DNA from: Fen-1359 sp963710355
Lineage (GTDB): Bacteria > Planctomycetota > Phycisphaerae > Sedimentisphaerales > Anaerobacaceae
Direction of reading: 5' to 3'
DNA: 64,000 bases
Assembly (NCBI GenBank): GCA_963710355.1
Contig: CAVPZU010000002.1
Coordinates: 62,001-126,000, forward strand
Numbering within the stretch: the first letter of the stretch is position 1; each line of letters starts with the position of its first letter. The notes below the pieces were generated by a model that worked only from the letters and a program-made list of their open reading frames with translations, searched no databases and was not told the DNA's origin. Of this stretch, positions 1 through 8,913 are shown piece by piece. The translations under genes were made by a program, and so were the position numbers.

Positions 1-1
1 T

Positions 2-595
2 GTGGCAGCAGGCAAGATTCTGGCAAATCAGGTAACCAATCACTTAAAACAGGCTGTTCGCAAATTCATTAACGACGGCAAATTGGTTCTGGGAATCTGC
101 AACGGCTTTCAGGTTCTGGTCAAGACAGGTTTACTGGGCGGTTTCGACACAAATGGCCAAAAGGACGTCACTATTACTTATAACGACAGCGGCAAATTCG
201 AGGACCGCTGGGTCTATCTGTCGCCGCAGACAACCAAATGTGTTTTTATCGAGCCGGGAAGACAAATATATCTGCCTATTGCGCACGGCGAAGGCAAGGT
301 TGTCGCAAGGAATACGGAAACGCTTGAAAAACTGAAGCAGAATAATCTTATCGCCTTTAAATATGTCGATGAACACGACAACGAGGGCGGCTATCCCGTC
401 AACCCGAACGGGTCGGTTGAATCGATTGCTGGTCTCGTGGATACAACCGGCCGGGTGATGGGCCTTATGCCGCACCCGGAAAGATTCGCAAGACTCACAC
501 AGCATCCGCGCTGGACACGGCTGAAAGAGAAGGCACAGCCGGATGGAATGACAATTTTTAATAACGCCGCCAAATACGTCCGCGAACATTTCTAA
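2..595 (+). CDS. purQ: phosphoribosylformylglycinamidine synthase, glutaminase subunit (partial, 5' end missing)
   Basis: This is the C-terminal ~197 residues of the glutamine amidotransferase that supplies ammonia for conversion of FGAR to FGAM in purine synthesis. The nucleophile motif GICNGFQVL (Cys about residue 33 of the visible part) and the class I amidotransferase His/Glu pair in GLMPHPERF near the C-terminus are both present. PurQ proteins are usually about 220-270 residues, so 30-70 residues lie upstream of the window; the GTG at base 2 is an internal Val codon, not a start. It could instead be the fused C-terminal domain of a long PurL; the upstream sequence would decide. Confidence 0.9.
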   Translation: MAAGKILANQVTNHLKQAVRKFINDGKLVLGICNGFQVLVKTGLLGGFDTNGQKDVTITYNDSGKFEDRWVYLSPQTTKCVFIEPGRQIYLPIAHGEGKVVARNTETLEKLKQNNLIAFKYVDEHDNEGGYPVNPNGSVESIAGLVDTTGRVMGLMPHPERFARLTQHPRWTRLKEKAQPDGMTIFNNAAKYVREHF

Positions 596-674
596 TCAGG
601 GTTATTTTGGTCTATCCTGTCATAATATTTTCTTGCAAGCAGCCGGTTTTTTTTGTAAATTATTCTTCGCTTTT

Positions 675-746
675 GGGCTCGTAGCTCAGTGGCAGAGCGG
701 TGGACTCATAATCCATTGGTCGTAGGTTCGACCCCTACCGGGCCCA
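675..746 (+). tRNA. tRNA with CAT anticodon (elongator Met, or Ile2 if lysidine-modified)
   Basis: A complete cloverleaf can be drawn. The acceptor arms GGGCTCG and CGGGCCC pair, the anticodon loop is CTCATAA, the T-arm carries GGTTCGACC, and the discriminator is A. CCA is not encoded. The paired first base (G1-C72) and the lack of three G-C pairs in the anticodon stem argue against initiator tRNA. CAT reads Met, or Ile AUA after TilS modification; I cannot separate these by eye. Confidence 0.93.
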
Positions 747-842
747 GTTTTAGTGTTGAGTGTTGAGTTAAAAAGAGTTCAAGATTTTTTACGGAATCGA
801 CCTTTAACTAAAAACTTAAAACTAAACACGCAAAACTATTCC

Positions 843-915
<73 letters not shown>

Positions 916-1125
916 TTCATAAATGCATTTTCGATTCTAAATTTTGGTTTTGGACTCCAAGTTTCAGCTTTCAAGTCTTTATGCAACCACTAAAAAGACC
1001 GCAAATAAAAATTCATTTAATGAATTCCGGCGCCGGCTGTTCTTGTGCCGCTGTTTTGCCGGTAAAATCATACGCTTTTGTACTTCCTGTAAGTTCACTG
1101 CTTTATCATTTGCATAAAAATCAGT

Positions 1126-2397
1126 TTATAACTCGACCGGCTTGGCATTGGCTGTCAAGAGCGTCATAAGTCCAAGGGCAAGCAAATACGCCGAACCGCA
1201 AATAATAAAGAGTACCATATAACTACCGCTCGCCTGCACAATGTATCCAGCCGAGGTCATAAAAATCATGCCGCCGATGGAGCCTGCTGCTGAACCAAGA
1301 CCAACAACAGAACCCACTGCTTTCTTTGGAAACATATCTGAAACTGTTGTGAAAATATTTGCTGACCATCCTTGATGTGCCGCTGCCGCCAAACCAATAA
1401 TTACGACTGCTAACCACAGATTCGTCATATTTGCCGCAGCGATTACCGGAACAACAAGTAATGCGCAAATAAGCATCGTAATCTTACGGGCTTTATTTAC
1501 GTCGGCTCCACGATTGATCATGGCTCCTGATATCCAGCCACCGCCAATGCTCCCCACGCTTGTCATCATATATATAACAACGAGCGGCAATCCAAGTGCA
1601 GTGATTGTAAGTCCGAAGTTCTTATTCAAGAATAGCCCTAACCAGTACAGATAAAACCACCATATCGGGTCCGTCATAAATTTCCCTATGATAAATGCCC
1701 ACGTCTGACGGTACTTCAAAAGTTTCACCCATGGAACTTTCTCTGATGTTGGTTCCTGCGGATCACTCAAAATATAAGCCATTTCTTTTTTCTTGAGTTT
1801 CTTTGCCATTTCTGGTTTTTCATAAAAAATAATCCAGAAAACAAGCCAAATGAAGCCAGTCGCACCAGTAGCAATGAATGCTGCCTGCCAACCATACGTG
1901 ACAGTCAACCACGGAACAACAGCAGGGGCAACTACAGCACCAATGTTTGCACCGGAATTGAAAATGCCGGTAGCCAGCGCACGTTCCTTTCTCGGGAACC
2001 ATTCCGCAGTTGCTTTAATTGCGGCTGGAAAGTTACCGGATTCACTGATTCCAAGAAAGGCACGCGCAATACCAAAACCGAATACCGTTTTTGCAAGTGC
2101 ATGTGCCATTGCAGCAAGGCTCCATCCGATGATAGAGAGTGAATATCCTATCTTCGTTCCAAACTTATCGATAAACCAGCCGAAGAATACCAACCCAATG
2201 GCATAAGCAGCTTGAAAAGCCGTTGTGATATAGCCATACTCGATGGGGGTCCAACCAATTTCTTTTTGCAGGGTTGGAGCGAGAATGCCAAGAATATTCC
2301 TATCGAGATAATTGATTGTTGTCGCAAAGAACAATAACGCGCAAATTGTCCATCGGTGACTGCCAACTTTGACCTTTACTTCATTTATATCCGACAT
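1126..2397 (-). CDS. exuT: hexuronate/sugar-acid MFS transporter, ExuT-like
   Basis: A 423-residue major facilitator protein of the anion:cation symporter family, with about 12 hydrophobic segments. The N-terminal FATTINYLDRNILGILAP and the loop RAFLGISESGNFPAAIKA are hallmarks of the ExuT/GudP group that imports glucuronate, galacturonate or glucarate with protons. It is the last gene of the uronate operon, 33 bases after uxaC, which supports uronate as the substrate. The start ATG has a weak AAGAAGTG ribosome site. Bases 916-1125 downstream hold no gene that I can support. Confidence 0.88.
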   Translation of the reverse strand: MSDINEVKVKVGSHRWTICALLFFATTINYLDRNILGILAPTLQKEIGWTPIEYGYITTAFQAAYAIGLVFFGWFIDKFGTKIGYSLSIIGWSLAAMAHALAKTVFGFGIARAFLGISESGNFPAAIKATAEWFPRKERALATGIFNSGANIGAVVAPAVVPWLTVTYGWQAAFIATGATGFIWLVFWIIFYEKPEMAKKLKKKEMAYILSDPQEPTSEKVPWVKLLKYRQTWAFIIGKFMTDPIWWFYLYWLGLFLNKNFGLTITALGLPLVVIYMMTSVGSIGGGWISGAMINRGADVNKARKITMLICALLVVPVIAAANMTNLWLAVVIIGLAAAAHQGWSANIFTTVSDMFPKKAVGSVVGLGSAAGSIGGMIFMTSAGYIVQASGSYMVLFIICGSAYLLALGLMTLLTANAKPVEL

Positions 2398-2430
2398 TAT
2401 TCACTTCTTTTGTGGGTGAGAAGATGTTTT

Positions 2431-3837
2431 CTACTTAAAATCGAAGTACCGTTTTGCGTTATAACAGCAAATATCCCGTACGATGCCGCCAATAAAGTTC
2501 ATGTCATTGGGAATTAGACCTTTTTCCATTTCGGTTCCCAGAATGTTGCATAATATTCTTCTGAAGTATTCATGTCTTGTAAATGAAAGAAAACTCCTTG
2601 AATCGGTTGTCATCCCCACGAAGCGGCTGAGCAGTCCCATGTTAGACAGGGCCTCAATTTGTTTTTCGATGCCGTCTTTCTGGTCAAGAAACCACCAGGC
2701 TGGGCCGTATTGAAGCTTGCCGGGGAAAGAGCCATCCTGAAAGTTGCCGACCATAGCCGCCATCAATTCATTATCTTTTGGATTGATATTATAAAGAATA
2801 GTTTTTGTAAGCTTATTATCAGTATTGAGACGGTCAAGAAATCCGGCAAGAGGTTTTGCCATCTCAAAACCACCGATTGAATCAAAACCAGTATCGGGAC
2901 CCAAAGTTTTCATCATTCTTGTATTATTATTTCGCAGTGCTCCGAGGTGAAGCTGCATTACCCAGCCGCTTTGATAATCCATAAGGGCAAATTCATACAT
3001 CATAGCTGATTTAAACTTGAGGCATTGTTCCTGATTTAGCCCACTGCCTTTTCGAATCTTATCAAAAATTGTTTTGATGTGATTTTGCGTATAATCTTCC
3101 GCATAAGGAATTTCAAGACCATAATCCGAGAGACGGCAGCCGTTTTCGTGAAAATAATCGTGCCTGTTTTTAATTGCGGCAAGTAAATCATCAAAGGTTC
3201 TGATTTGCACATTTGAAGCTTTTTCAAGCCCATCGAGAAACTGATTAAATCTGCCCGAGTTTTCTACAGCGAGGCAAACATCCGGCCTGAATGCAGTATG
3301 AACACTTATTTCAAAGCCCTGCTGCTTTATTTTTTTATGGTCCTCGAGATTATCTAAAGGTCCCTCGGTGGTGCAAACAAGCTTAACGTTCATTTTTCGC
3401 AAAAGGTTTTGCACGCTAAATTCCGGTGAGCGCAACATTTTACTGCAATGCTCATAAATTTCTTTTGCAGAGTCTGAATTTAAAAGTTCATTAATCCCAA
3501 AATATCTTTTTAATTCAAGGTGCGTCCAATGATAAAGAGGATTTCTCAGAGCGAAGGGGACTGTATAAGCCCATTTTTCAAATTTTTCCCAGTCGGAGGC
3601 ATCTCCCGTGCAGTATCGCTCATCGATGCCATTTGTCCGCATCGCCCGCCATTTGTAGTGGTCTCCATAAAGCCATGCCTTTGTGATATTTTCAAAACGG
3701 TGGTCGCCAGCAATTTTTTCAGCCGGCAAGTGGCAATGATAATCATAAATGGGCATATTTTCGGCGTACTCATGGTATAACCGCCTAGCAGTTTTAGTTT
3801 GCAGAAGAAAATCTTCATTCATATATTCAACAGCCAT
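2431..3837 (-). CDS. uxaC: glucuronate isomerase
   Basis: Uronate isomerase of the amidohydrolase superfamily. It interconverts D-glucuronate with D-fructuronate and D-galacturonate with D-tagaturonate, the first cytoplasmic step of hexuronate use. The metal-binding HxH lies early in YDYHCHLPAEKIAGD, and the full 468-residue length matches the family. I chose the ATG at 3837 because GGGAG sits six bases upstream; an in-frame ATG at 3855 has no such site. Flanked by gnd and exuT in the same operon. Confidence 0.93.
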   Translation of the reverse strand: MAVEYMNEDFLLQTKTARRLYHEYAENMPIYDYHCHLPAEKIAGDHRFENITKAWLYGDHYKWRAMRTNGIDERYCTGDASDWEKFEKWAYTVPFALRNPLYHWTHLELKRYFGINELLNSDSAKEIYEHCSKMLRSPEFSVQNLLRKMNVKLVCTTEGPLDNLEDHKKIKQQGFEISVHTAFRPDVCLAVENSGRFNQFLDGLEKASNVQIRTFDDLLAAIKNRHDYFHENGCRLSDYGLEIPYAEDYTQNHIKTIFDKIRKGSGLNQEQCLKFKSAMMYEFALMDYQSGWVMQLHLGALRNNNTRMMKTLGPDTGFDSIGGFEMAKPLAGFLDRLNTDNKLTKTILYNINPKDNELMAAMVGNFQDGSFPGKLQYGPAWWFLDQKDGIEKQIEALSNMGLLSRFVGMTTDSRSFLSFTRHEYFRRILCNILGTEMEKGLIPNDMNFIGGIVRDICCYNAKRYFDFK

Positions 3838-3903
3838 CGCAATCTCCCGGGACATCTTAAAAAAGCCAAGCGGATTTCACAAACCGAAACCCGCTTTAAA
3901 TAT

Positions 3904-5356
3904 CTATACGACATACGTTGAAGCAGATGTCTCACCGCCGCAGCCGGTCCAGTTGGTATGAAAGAATTTACCTCGCGGTCTGTCGAGCCTCTCATAAGTA
4001 TGCGCACCGAAATAATCCCGCTGGGCCTGCAGCAGATTCGCAGGCAGCCGTTCTGCTCGGTATCCATCATAATAAGCCAAAGCCGAACTCATCGCAGGCA
4101 TTGGGATACCAATATTCACAGCGGCAGCTACCACGCCGCGCCAGGCATCCTGTGCCTTTTCGACAGCGTCCTTGAAGAATGAGTCCAGCAGCAAATTGTT
4201 CAATTCCGGATTTTTGTTAAACGCATCCTTGATCTTGCCGAGGAAGACCGAACGAATTATACAACCGCCGCGCCATATCGAGGCGATACTACCGTAATTC
4301 AGATTCCACCCATATTCGGCAGCCGCTGCACGCATAAGCTGATAACCCTGTGTGTAACTAACAATTTTGGATGCGTACAAAGCCTGTCGCAAATTATCGA
4401 GCATTAGTTCCTTGTCAACCTTGTATTTTTTCTTCGGGCCGGACAACACTTTCGATGCGGCAACACGTTCATCCTTCAAAGCCGACAGGCATCGGGCAAA
4501 AACCGCTTCTGTTACCAGTGTCAGCGGCTGGCCTGTATCCAATGCAGTCATAGCCGTCCATTTTCCGGTGCCTTTCTGTCCTGCGGTATCCAGTATCAGG
4601 ATCCAATACATAATTGCCGTCTTCATCTTTGTAGCCAAGGATATCTCGGGTAATCTCGACCAGATAAGAATCCAGTTCCCCTTCGTTCCATTCTTTAAAA
4701 ACTTCGTACATTTCATTATTGCTCATGCCCAGACCGTACTTCATCATCTGGTACGTTTCGCAGATCATCTGCATATCACCGTACTCGATACCGTTGTGAA
4801 CCATCTTAACAAAGTGACCGGCACCATTCTCACCCATCCATTCACAACAGGGTTCGCCAACATCGGTACGTGCCGCAATCTTCTGAAAGATCGGCTTGAC
4901 GTATTCCCAGGCTGCCGGAGAACCGCCAGGCATAATGGACGGCCCGCGTAAAGCGCCTTCTTCGCCGCCGGAAACTCCCGTGCCGATATACAATTTACCA
5001 TTGCTTTCAACATATTCAGTCCGACGAATAGTATCCTGGAAATTACTATTGCCGCCGTCGATGATGATGTCGCCTTCTTCAAGGTAAGGCAATACCTGAT
5101 CAATAAACGCATCAACGGGCTTTCCGGCTTTAACCATAATCATAACCTTACGGGGACGCTCCAGGGCTTTGACCATTTCCTCAACGCTGTGGCAGCCGAT
5201 GATATTTTTGTCTTTAGCCTGGCCGTTTATAAAGTCATCTACTTTTTCCAACGTCCGATTATAGCAGGCGACCGTAAAACCCTTGCTTTCCATATTCAGG
5301 ATCAGGTTTTTGCCCATGACTGCTAAACCAACAACTGCAATATCCGCTTGTGCCAT
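3904..5356 (-). CDS. gnd: 6-phosphogluconate dehydrogenase, decarboxylating (one frameshift)
   Basis: Converts 6-phosphogluconate to ribulose 5-phosphate, CO2 and NADPH. The N-terminal Rossmann motif GLAVMGKNL, the signature DGGNS, the catalytic-region GVSGGEEGALRGPSIMPGG and the Lys/His/Asn stretch GHFVKMVHNGIEYGDMQ are all intact. Near 4599-4600 one extra base in a CC pair moves the frame from '..GNYVLD' to 'LILDTAGQKGTGKW'. Removing it gives a continuous ~484-residue protein of family length ending in FHTNWTGCGG. No slippery sequence is visible, so a sequencing error or recent lesion is likelier than programmed frameshifting. SD GGAG precedes the ATG. Its presence in a uronate operon is unusual; see findings. 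Confidence 0.9.
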
Positions 5357-5395
5357 TTTTTAGTTTCTCCAATTATTTAACGTTTGTTTCTCTTT

Positions 5396-6661
5396 CTATT
5401 CGAACTGATTCTTAATCGCCCACAGTCCCATACCCGGATTAGATACGAAAAAGATTTCTTCGCCGTTAACCATATTAAAACCATCCTTTAGTTTTCGCAG
5501 ATTATAGCGATTTGTCATTTCCTTTAAATCTGCGTATTCAAAGCTGACGGATTCAATCTCCTCTTTAGTTAAATGCCCCGGACAATATGTAATCTTAAAA
5601 CGTCCCTCTGAAGAGCCGTGTATCAAATGCGCCGCAGCAGAAAGATTATTGCGCAGCTCCTGATGTTTTTCTACAAGAGCAAATACTTTTTCCGCACCCA
5701 CATAGCCGTATTTGCGAATCAGCCGGTCAATCTCCGTATCTTCACCGAATTCCTTCAGCCCCTGCGCCAGCACAATAAGTTCGCCGTTATCAGCCATTGC
5801 CATCCGTGTGCGGTATATGCTCTTGTTGCCCAGCCAGGTGCTCTTGAACTCTTCGGGTGCGAGATAGACAACGACCTTATTGAGCGGCTTATCCAGCAGT
5901 TGCACATTGACTTTCAATGACAGCTCCGCAGCCCGCTCAAAACATTCCGTGTCATCGCCGATAAAAAGACCTCGAGTCAGGCATCCTTTATCAGCGGCGG
6001 CAACGACCGTCAAGACGTAAACGACCGGCAAATTTTCTGCATAACACTTCGCCGCATAGTTCAGCAGGCGTCGAACAGGCGAATCTATCCGGCCCATAAT
6101 CCGCTCTATTCCATAAGCGGCACCGAGGAAATGACTTTTGTTGATGCTTTCGGCTCCTCCGGTTCCAATAAAGATATTCTTATTATAACCGGCCATTCCG
6201 ATAACCTCGTGGGGCACTACCTGACCAATCGACAAAATCAAATCAAAATTGCCTTCAACGAGCAGACGATTGAGTCGTACCGGCCAGCTGAAATCAACCG
6301 TTCCCTCGCTTGCCTTTTTTACGAATTCAGCAGGGACTTCACCCAGTGTAATCACATCCCTTCGCCAATTATGAACACGGAATAAATCCTGCGGGACATC
6401 GCCAAACATCCGGCTGGTCTCCTCGCTTGTCATTGCAAAATGCGTTCCGAGGGCCGGCAGAATATCCGTCAATTGCTCGTTGTAATACTGCCAGGCAAAC
6501 CGAGTCAAAACGCCCGCCTGCGAATAAAACCGAGTAATATCCGGCGGCACTGCCAGCACCTTTTTTTTAAGGCCAACTTTGTCCAAAGCTGCGTATAGAC
6601 CTCCCCTCAGGTCTTCGACATTCAGCTTATCGTTTTCACTTCCTCGGCCATAATAAAGCAT
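5396..6661 (-). CDS. LarA-family nickel-dependent 2-hydroxyacid racemase/epimerase; predicted mannonate/gluconate 2-epimerase
   Basis: A 421-residue protein of the lactate racemase (LarA, DUF2088) superfamily, which uses a nickel-pincer nucleotide to invert the C2 carbon of hydroxyacids. What I see: GTHFAM with H74, GQVVPHEVIGMAG with H151, then K161 and H177. The spacings H151-K161 (10) and K161-H177 (16) equal those of H174-K184-H200 in Lactiplantibacillus LarA, so the Ni-ligand/cofactor-attachment and catalytic residues appear intact. The superfamily is known to include D-gluconate 2-epimerases. Mannonate and gluconate are C2 epimers, and the gene sits between a mannonate oxidoreductase and 6-phosphogluconate dehydrogenase, so I infer mannonate-to-gluconate epimerisation. 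No larB/C/E cofactor genes are in the window. Confidence 0.8.
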   Translation of the reverse strand: MLYYGRGSENDKLNVEDLRGGLYAALDKVGLKKKVLAVPPDITRFYSQAGVLTRFAWQYYNEQLTDILPALGTHFAMTSEETSRMFGDVPQDLFRVHNWRRDVITLGEVPAEFVKKASEGTVDFSWPVRLNRLLVEGNFDLILSIGQVVPHEVIGMAGYNKNIFIGTGGAESINKSHFLGAAYGIERIMGRIDSPVRRLLNYAAKCYAENLPVVYVLTVVAAADKGCLTRGLFIGDDTECFERAAELSLKVNVQLLDKPLNKVVVYLAPEEFKSTWLGNKSIYRTRMAMADNGELIVLAQGLKEFGEDTEIDRLIRKYGYVGAEKVFALVEKHQELRNNLSAAAHLIHGSSEGRFKITYCPGHLTKEEIESVSFEYADLKEMTNRYNLRKLKDGFNMVNGEEIFFVSNPGMGLWAIKNQFE

Positions 6662-6670
6662 TTTTATTCT

Positions 6671-7573
6671 CTAACTTAACCAGGGAGGATTGACTGGCAG
6701 GAAACTATCAAATTCCGCTATTACCATATTCTCGTATGCTCCTCTGTATTCGCCTGCGATGAATTTATCGAACGCTTCGTCATAAAATCGCTTCCAGCTC
6801 GCATCTTCAGCGCCTGGATTAATCGGGTAAAACAGGACGCCATTTTTCCTGGCTGCATTCTGGTCGCCCGGAGCATCGCCAATCATCAAGATTTTATCTT
6901 TATCATATTTTTCACACATAACCCCAAGATGCTCGGCCTTTGTTCCCATCTCCTGCCCCGCGATGACCGCAACGAATTTGGCGATATCGTGCTCTTCCCA
7001 TTCCCGCACAAGCGCCTCGCCAGGCGTCGCCGACACCACAATCACGTCCGCCTTCGACCGAATCTTCTCCAAACTCTCCCGCACATACGGGAAGGGCGGT
7101 ATCCCTTTTACGATATCCGTCACCGCCTGGTTTACCTTTTTGCTCCAGTCCAGTGCCTGCTCCAGTTCTTTCTTCACCATCGGGTCTTTCGCCGCCTCAA
7201 TCGCTTTCTTTAACCCGTCATTGCTCAGGATGCTCTTCGGGTCATCCACCCACGCGAAATAATGAGGCAGTTGCGGCACCTTAAATCCCCTCTGTTTGAC
7301 GTGCGGGTGATTCGGCAGTAATTCCGACAAAATCCTCTTGAGCGTCTTGTGCCGGTTCGCCCCTCGCGTTTTACTGAAGAGGTCTGCAAATTCCTTGCAT
7401 TCTCTTGCCGCCTGTGCCACCGGCTGCAGGCCGAAATAGGCAATCATCATCGGGCAAAAGCATTCCCGCTGCTTTATCCCCATCGTATCGAATACGCACC
7501 CGTCCGAATCAATCGCAACCAGATAATCTTTGGTCGGCCGGACATCTCTTAATGCCTGAGTATATTCTGCCAT
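6671..7573 (-). CDS. HAD-superfamily hydrolase in uronate operon
   Basis: A 300-residue haloacid dehalogenase-type phosphatase. All four HAD motifs are visible: I, DSDGCVFD (D22, D24); II, SATPGE (S181); III, K212 in TKAEHL; IV, IGDAPGDQNAA (D233, D237). Residues ~30-160 between motifs I and II are a large mainly helical cap, of the C1 type. The substrate cannot be read from sequence; a sugar or sugar-acid phosphate is likely from context. It is 9 bases upstream of the LarA-like gene, so tightly co-transcribed. SD GGAG precedes the ATG. It could act as a housecleaning phosphatase on phosphorylated acids. Confidence 0.85.
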   Translation of the reverse strand: MAEYTQALRDVRPTKDYLVAIDSDGCVFDTMGIKQRECFCPMMIAYFGLQPVAQAARECKEFADLFSKTRGANRHKTLKRILSELLPNHPHVKQRGFKVPQLPHYFAWVDDPKSILSNDGLKKAIEAAKDPMVKKELEQALDWSKKVNQAVTDIVKGIPPFPYVRESLEKIRSKADVIVVSATPGEALVREWEEHDIAKFVAVIAGQEMGTKAEHLGVMCEKYDKDKILMIGDAPGDQNAARKNGVLFYPINPGAEDASWKRFYDEAFDKFIAGEYRGAYENMVIAEFDSFLPVNPPWLS

Positions 7574-7619
7574 ATCGTCTCCGTATTACAAACAGTCAAT
7601 CCCAGCCAGTGAATACCTC

Positions 7620-8438
7620 TTAAACTCCGCTGAATGCGTTAAAGCCGCCATCTACAGGCACGACGATTCCCGTGATAAATTTCGATGCGTCGCCGAGCAG
7701 CCAATGCACTGTGCCGCAGAGTTCCTGTGCGTCTCCGAAACGTCTCATCGGCGTGTGAGCAATAATCGTTTTGCCGCGAGGCGTCAATTCACCCGTTTTT
7801 TCATCCGTTAACAGAAAGCGGTTCTGATTTGTCAAAAAAAAACCCGGAGCAATCGCATTGACCCGAATATTGGCTGAATAGTTCTGGCACATATGCACAG
7901 CCAGCCACTGGGTAAAATTGCTCACAGCGGCCTTCGCCGCCGAATATGCCCCGACTTTGGTCAAGGCAGTAAAAGCGCTCATGCTGGAGACATTCAAAAT
8001 CACCCCTTCGCCCCGCTCGGCTATATGCCTTCCAAAGACCTGAGAAGGGACAATTGTGCCGATGAGGTTCAAATCGAATACCCAGCGAATGGCTTCGACC
8101 GGCATATCAAAAAAAGAAAGGTCATCAGACGTTGTCGCCTCCTTTTTATTTCCTCCGGCCCCATTGATGAGCGCGTCGACTTTTCCCATTTTTTCAATTG
8201 CACAACCAAAGGCCTGCCGCATTTCATTCTTGTCAAGAACATTGGCACAAACCGGAATCGCAGAGCCGCCTTCCGATTCTACTTCTTTTACGAGCTCGCT
8301 CGTACGCGACTTATCATAATCTACAATGCAAATCCTGGCACCCTGACAGGCCAAATACTTTGCAATCGCACTGCAAAGAATTCCGGCGCCGCCGGTTATT
8401 ACGATGGCCTTGCCCTGAAGACAAAATAGTTTATCCAT
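7620..8438 (-). CDS. D-mannonate oxidoreductase (fructuronate reductase), SDR type
   Basis: A 272-residue short-chain dehydrogenase that should reduce fructuronate to D-mannonate with NAD(P)H. The cofactor loop TGGAGIL (about 15-21), NGAGGN (92-97), the catalytic Ser at 151/152 and YSAAK with Y165 and K169 are present. The overall pattern, including LTKVGAYSAAKAAVSNF and VNAIAPGFFLTNQNR, is that of the YjmF-type mannonate oxidoreductases found in hexuronate clusters rather than the long-chain UxuB of enterics. It follows the uxaE remnant almost without gap. Confidence 0.88.
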   Translation of the reverse strand: MDKLFCLQGKAIVITGGAGILCSAIAKYLACQGARICIVDYDKSRTSELVKEVESEGGSAIPVCANVLDKNEMRQAFGCAIEKMGKVDALINGAGGNKKEATTSDDLSFFDMPVEAIRWVFDLNLIGTIVPSQVFGRHIAERGEGVILNVSSMSAFTALTKVGAYSAAKAAVSNFTQWLAVHMCQNYSANIRVNAIAPGFFLTNQNRFLLTDEKTGELTPRGKTIIAHTPMRRFGDAQELCGTVHWLLGDASKFITGIVVPVDGGFNAFSGV

Positions 8439-8440
8439 TT

Positions 8441-8901
8441 TTAATCCTGTTCAATAAAAAGAGGTCTTATATGCCTTTTGTAAATATTTTCAGTTACCTG
8501 GGGACCGATATATTTATGATACCGCTCAAGAGCATTCGTAAATTCAGTCCCCATTTCAGCCGCAATTTTGCAAGCCAAATGCAAGAGCTGCCGGACATTC
8601 GCATTGTATCGGCTGCATTGTATCGGCTGCAAGATAAATTATGACGAACGGCATTGACAAAATCGTCACGGTTCCAATCGCTGACGGCAGCCGGCGCCGG
8701 AAGCTGCCTTTTGTCGATATCCACAACATTGGTGTATGGTGCGCAAAGTTCGTCAAAACGTGCGAAAGAATCCGCATAGATTCGTTTGGCAATTGAAAGC
8801 CCTTCGCCGCCGGCTTTAGCCGCAAGGAAGCCCTGGAGTTGCGATTTGCCCTCATGGCCGAACCTGTCGCCTACGTCAAAAGAATATTTTTCTAATTGCA
8901 C
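8441..8901 (-). pseudogene. remnant of tagaturonate/fructuronate epimerase (UxaE-like), centre deleted and frameshifted
   Basis: A GTG start at 8901 opens a reading frame whose first ~20 residues (LEKYSFDVGDRFGHEGKSQL) look like the N-terminus of a UxaE-type epimerase. Without the several hundred residues expected between, it passes into a C-terminal-like part (YADSFARFDELCAPY, later AAEMGTEFTNALERYHKYIG and VTENIYKRHIRPLF). A 14-base tandem duplication (8601-8614 and 8615-8628) splits the C-terminal part into two frames. UxaE proteins are about 480 residues; only ~150 remain. UxaE would have linked tagaturonate (from galacturonate) to fructuronate, so this strain may have lost that branch here. 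The family call is from memory of the motifs, not an alignment. Confidence 0.6.
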
Positions 8902-8913
8902 AAGGAAATCTTT

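Noticed and set aside
675..746. Initiator tRNA-fMet
   Set aside because: Position 1-72 is a G-C pair and the anticodon stem lacks the three consecutive G-C pairs of initiators.
4590..4610. Programmed frameshift in gnd
   Set aside because: No slippery heptamer, stop codon context or pseudoknot is visible, and similar indels occur in many other genes of the window.
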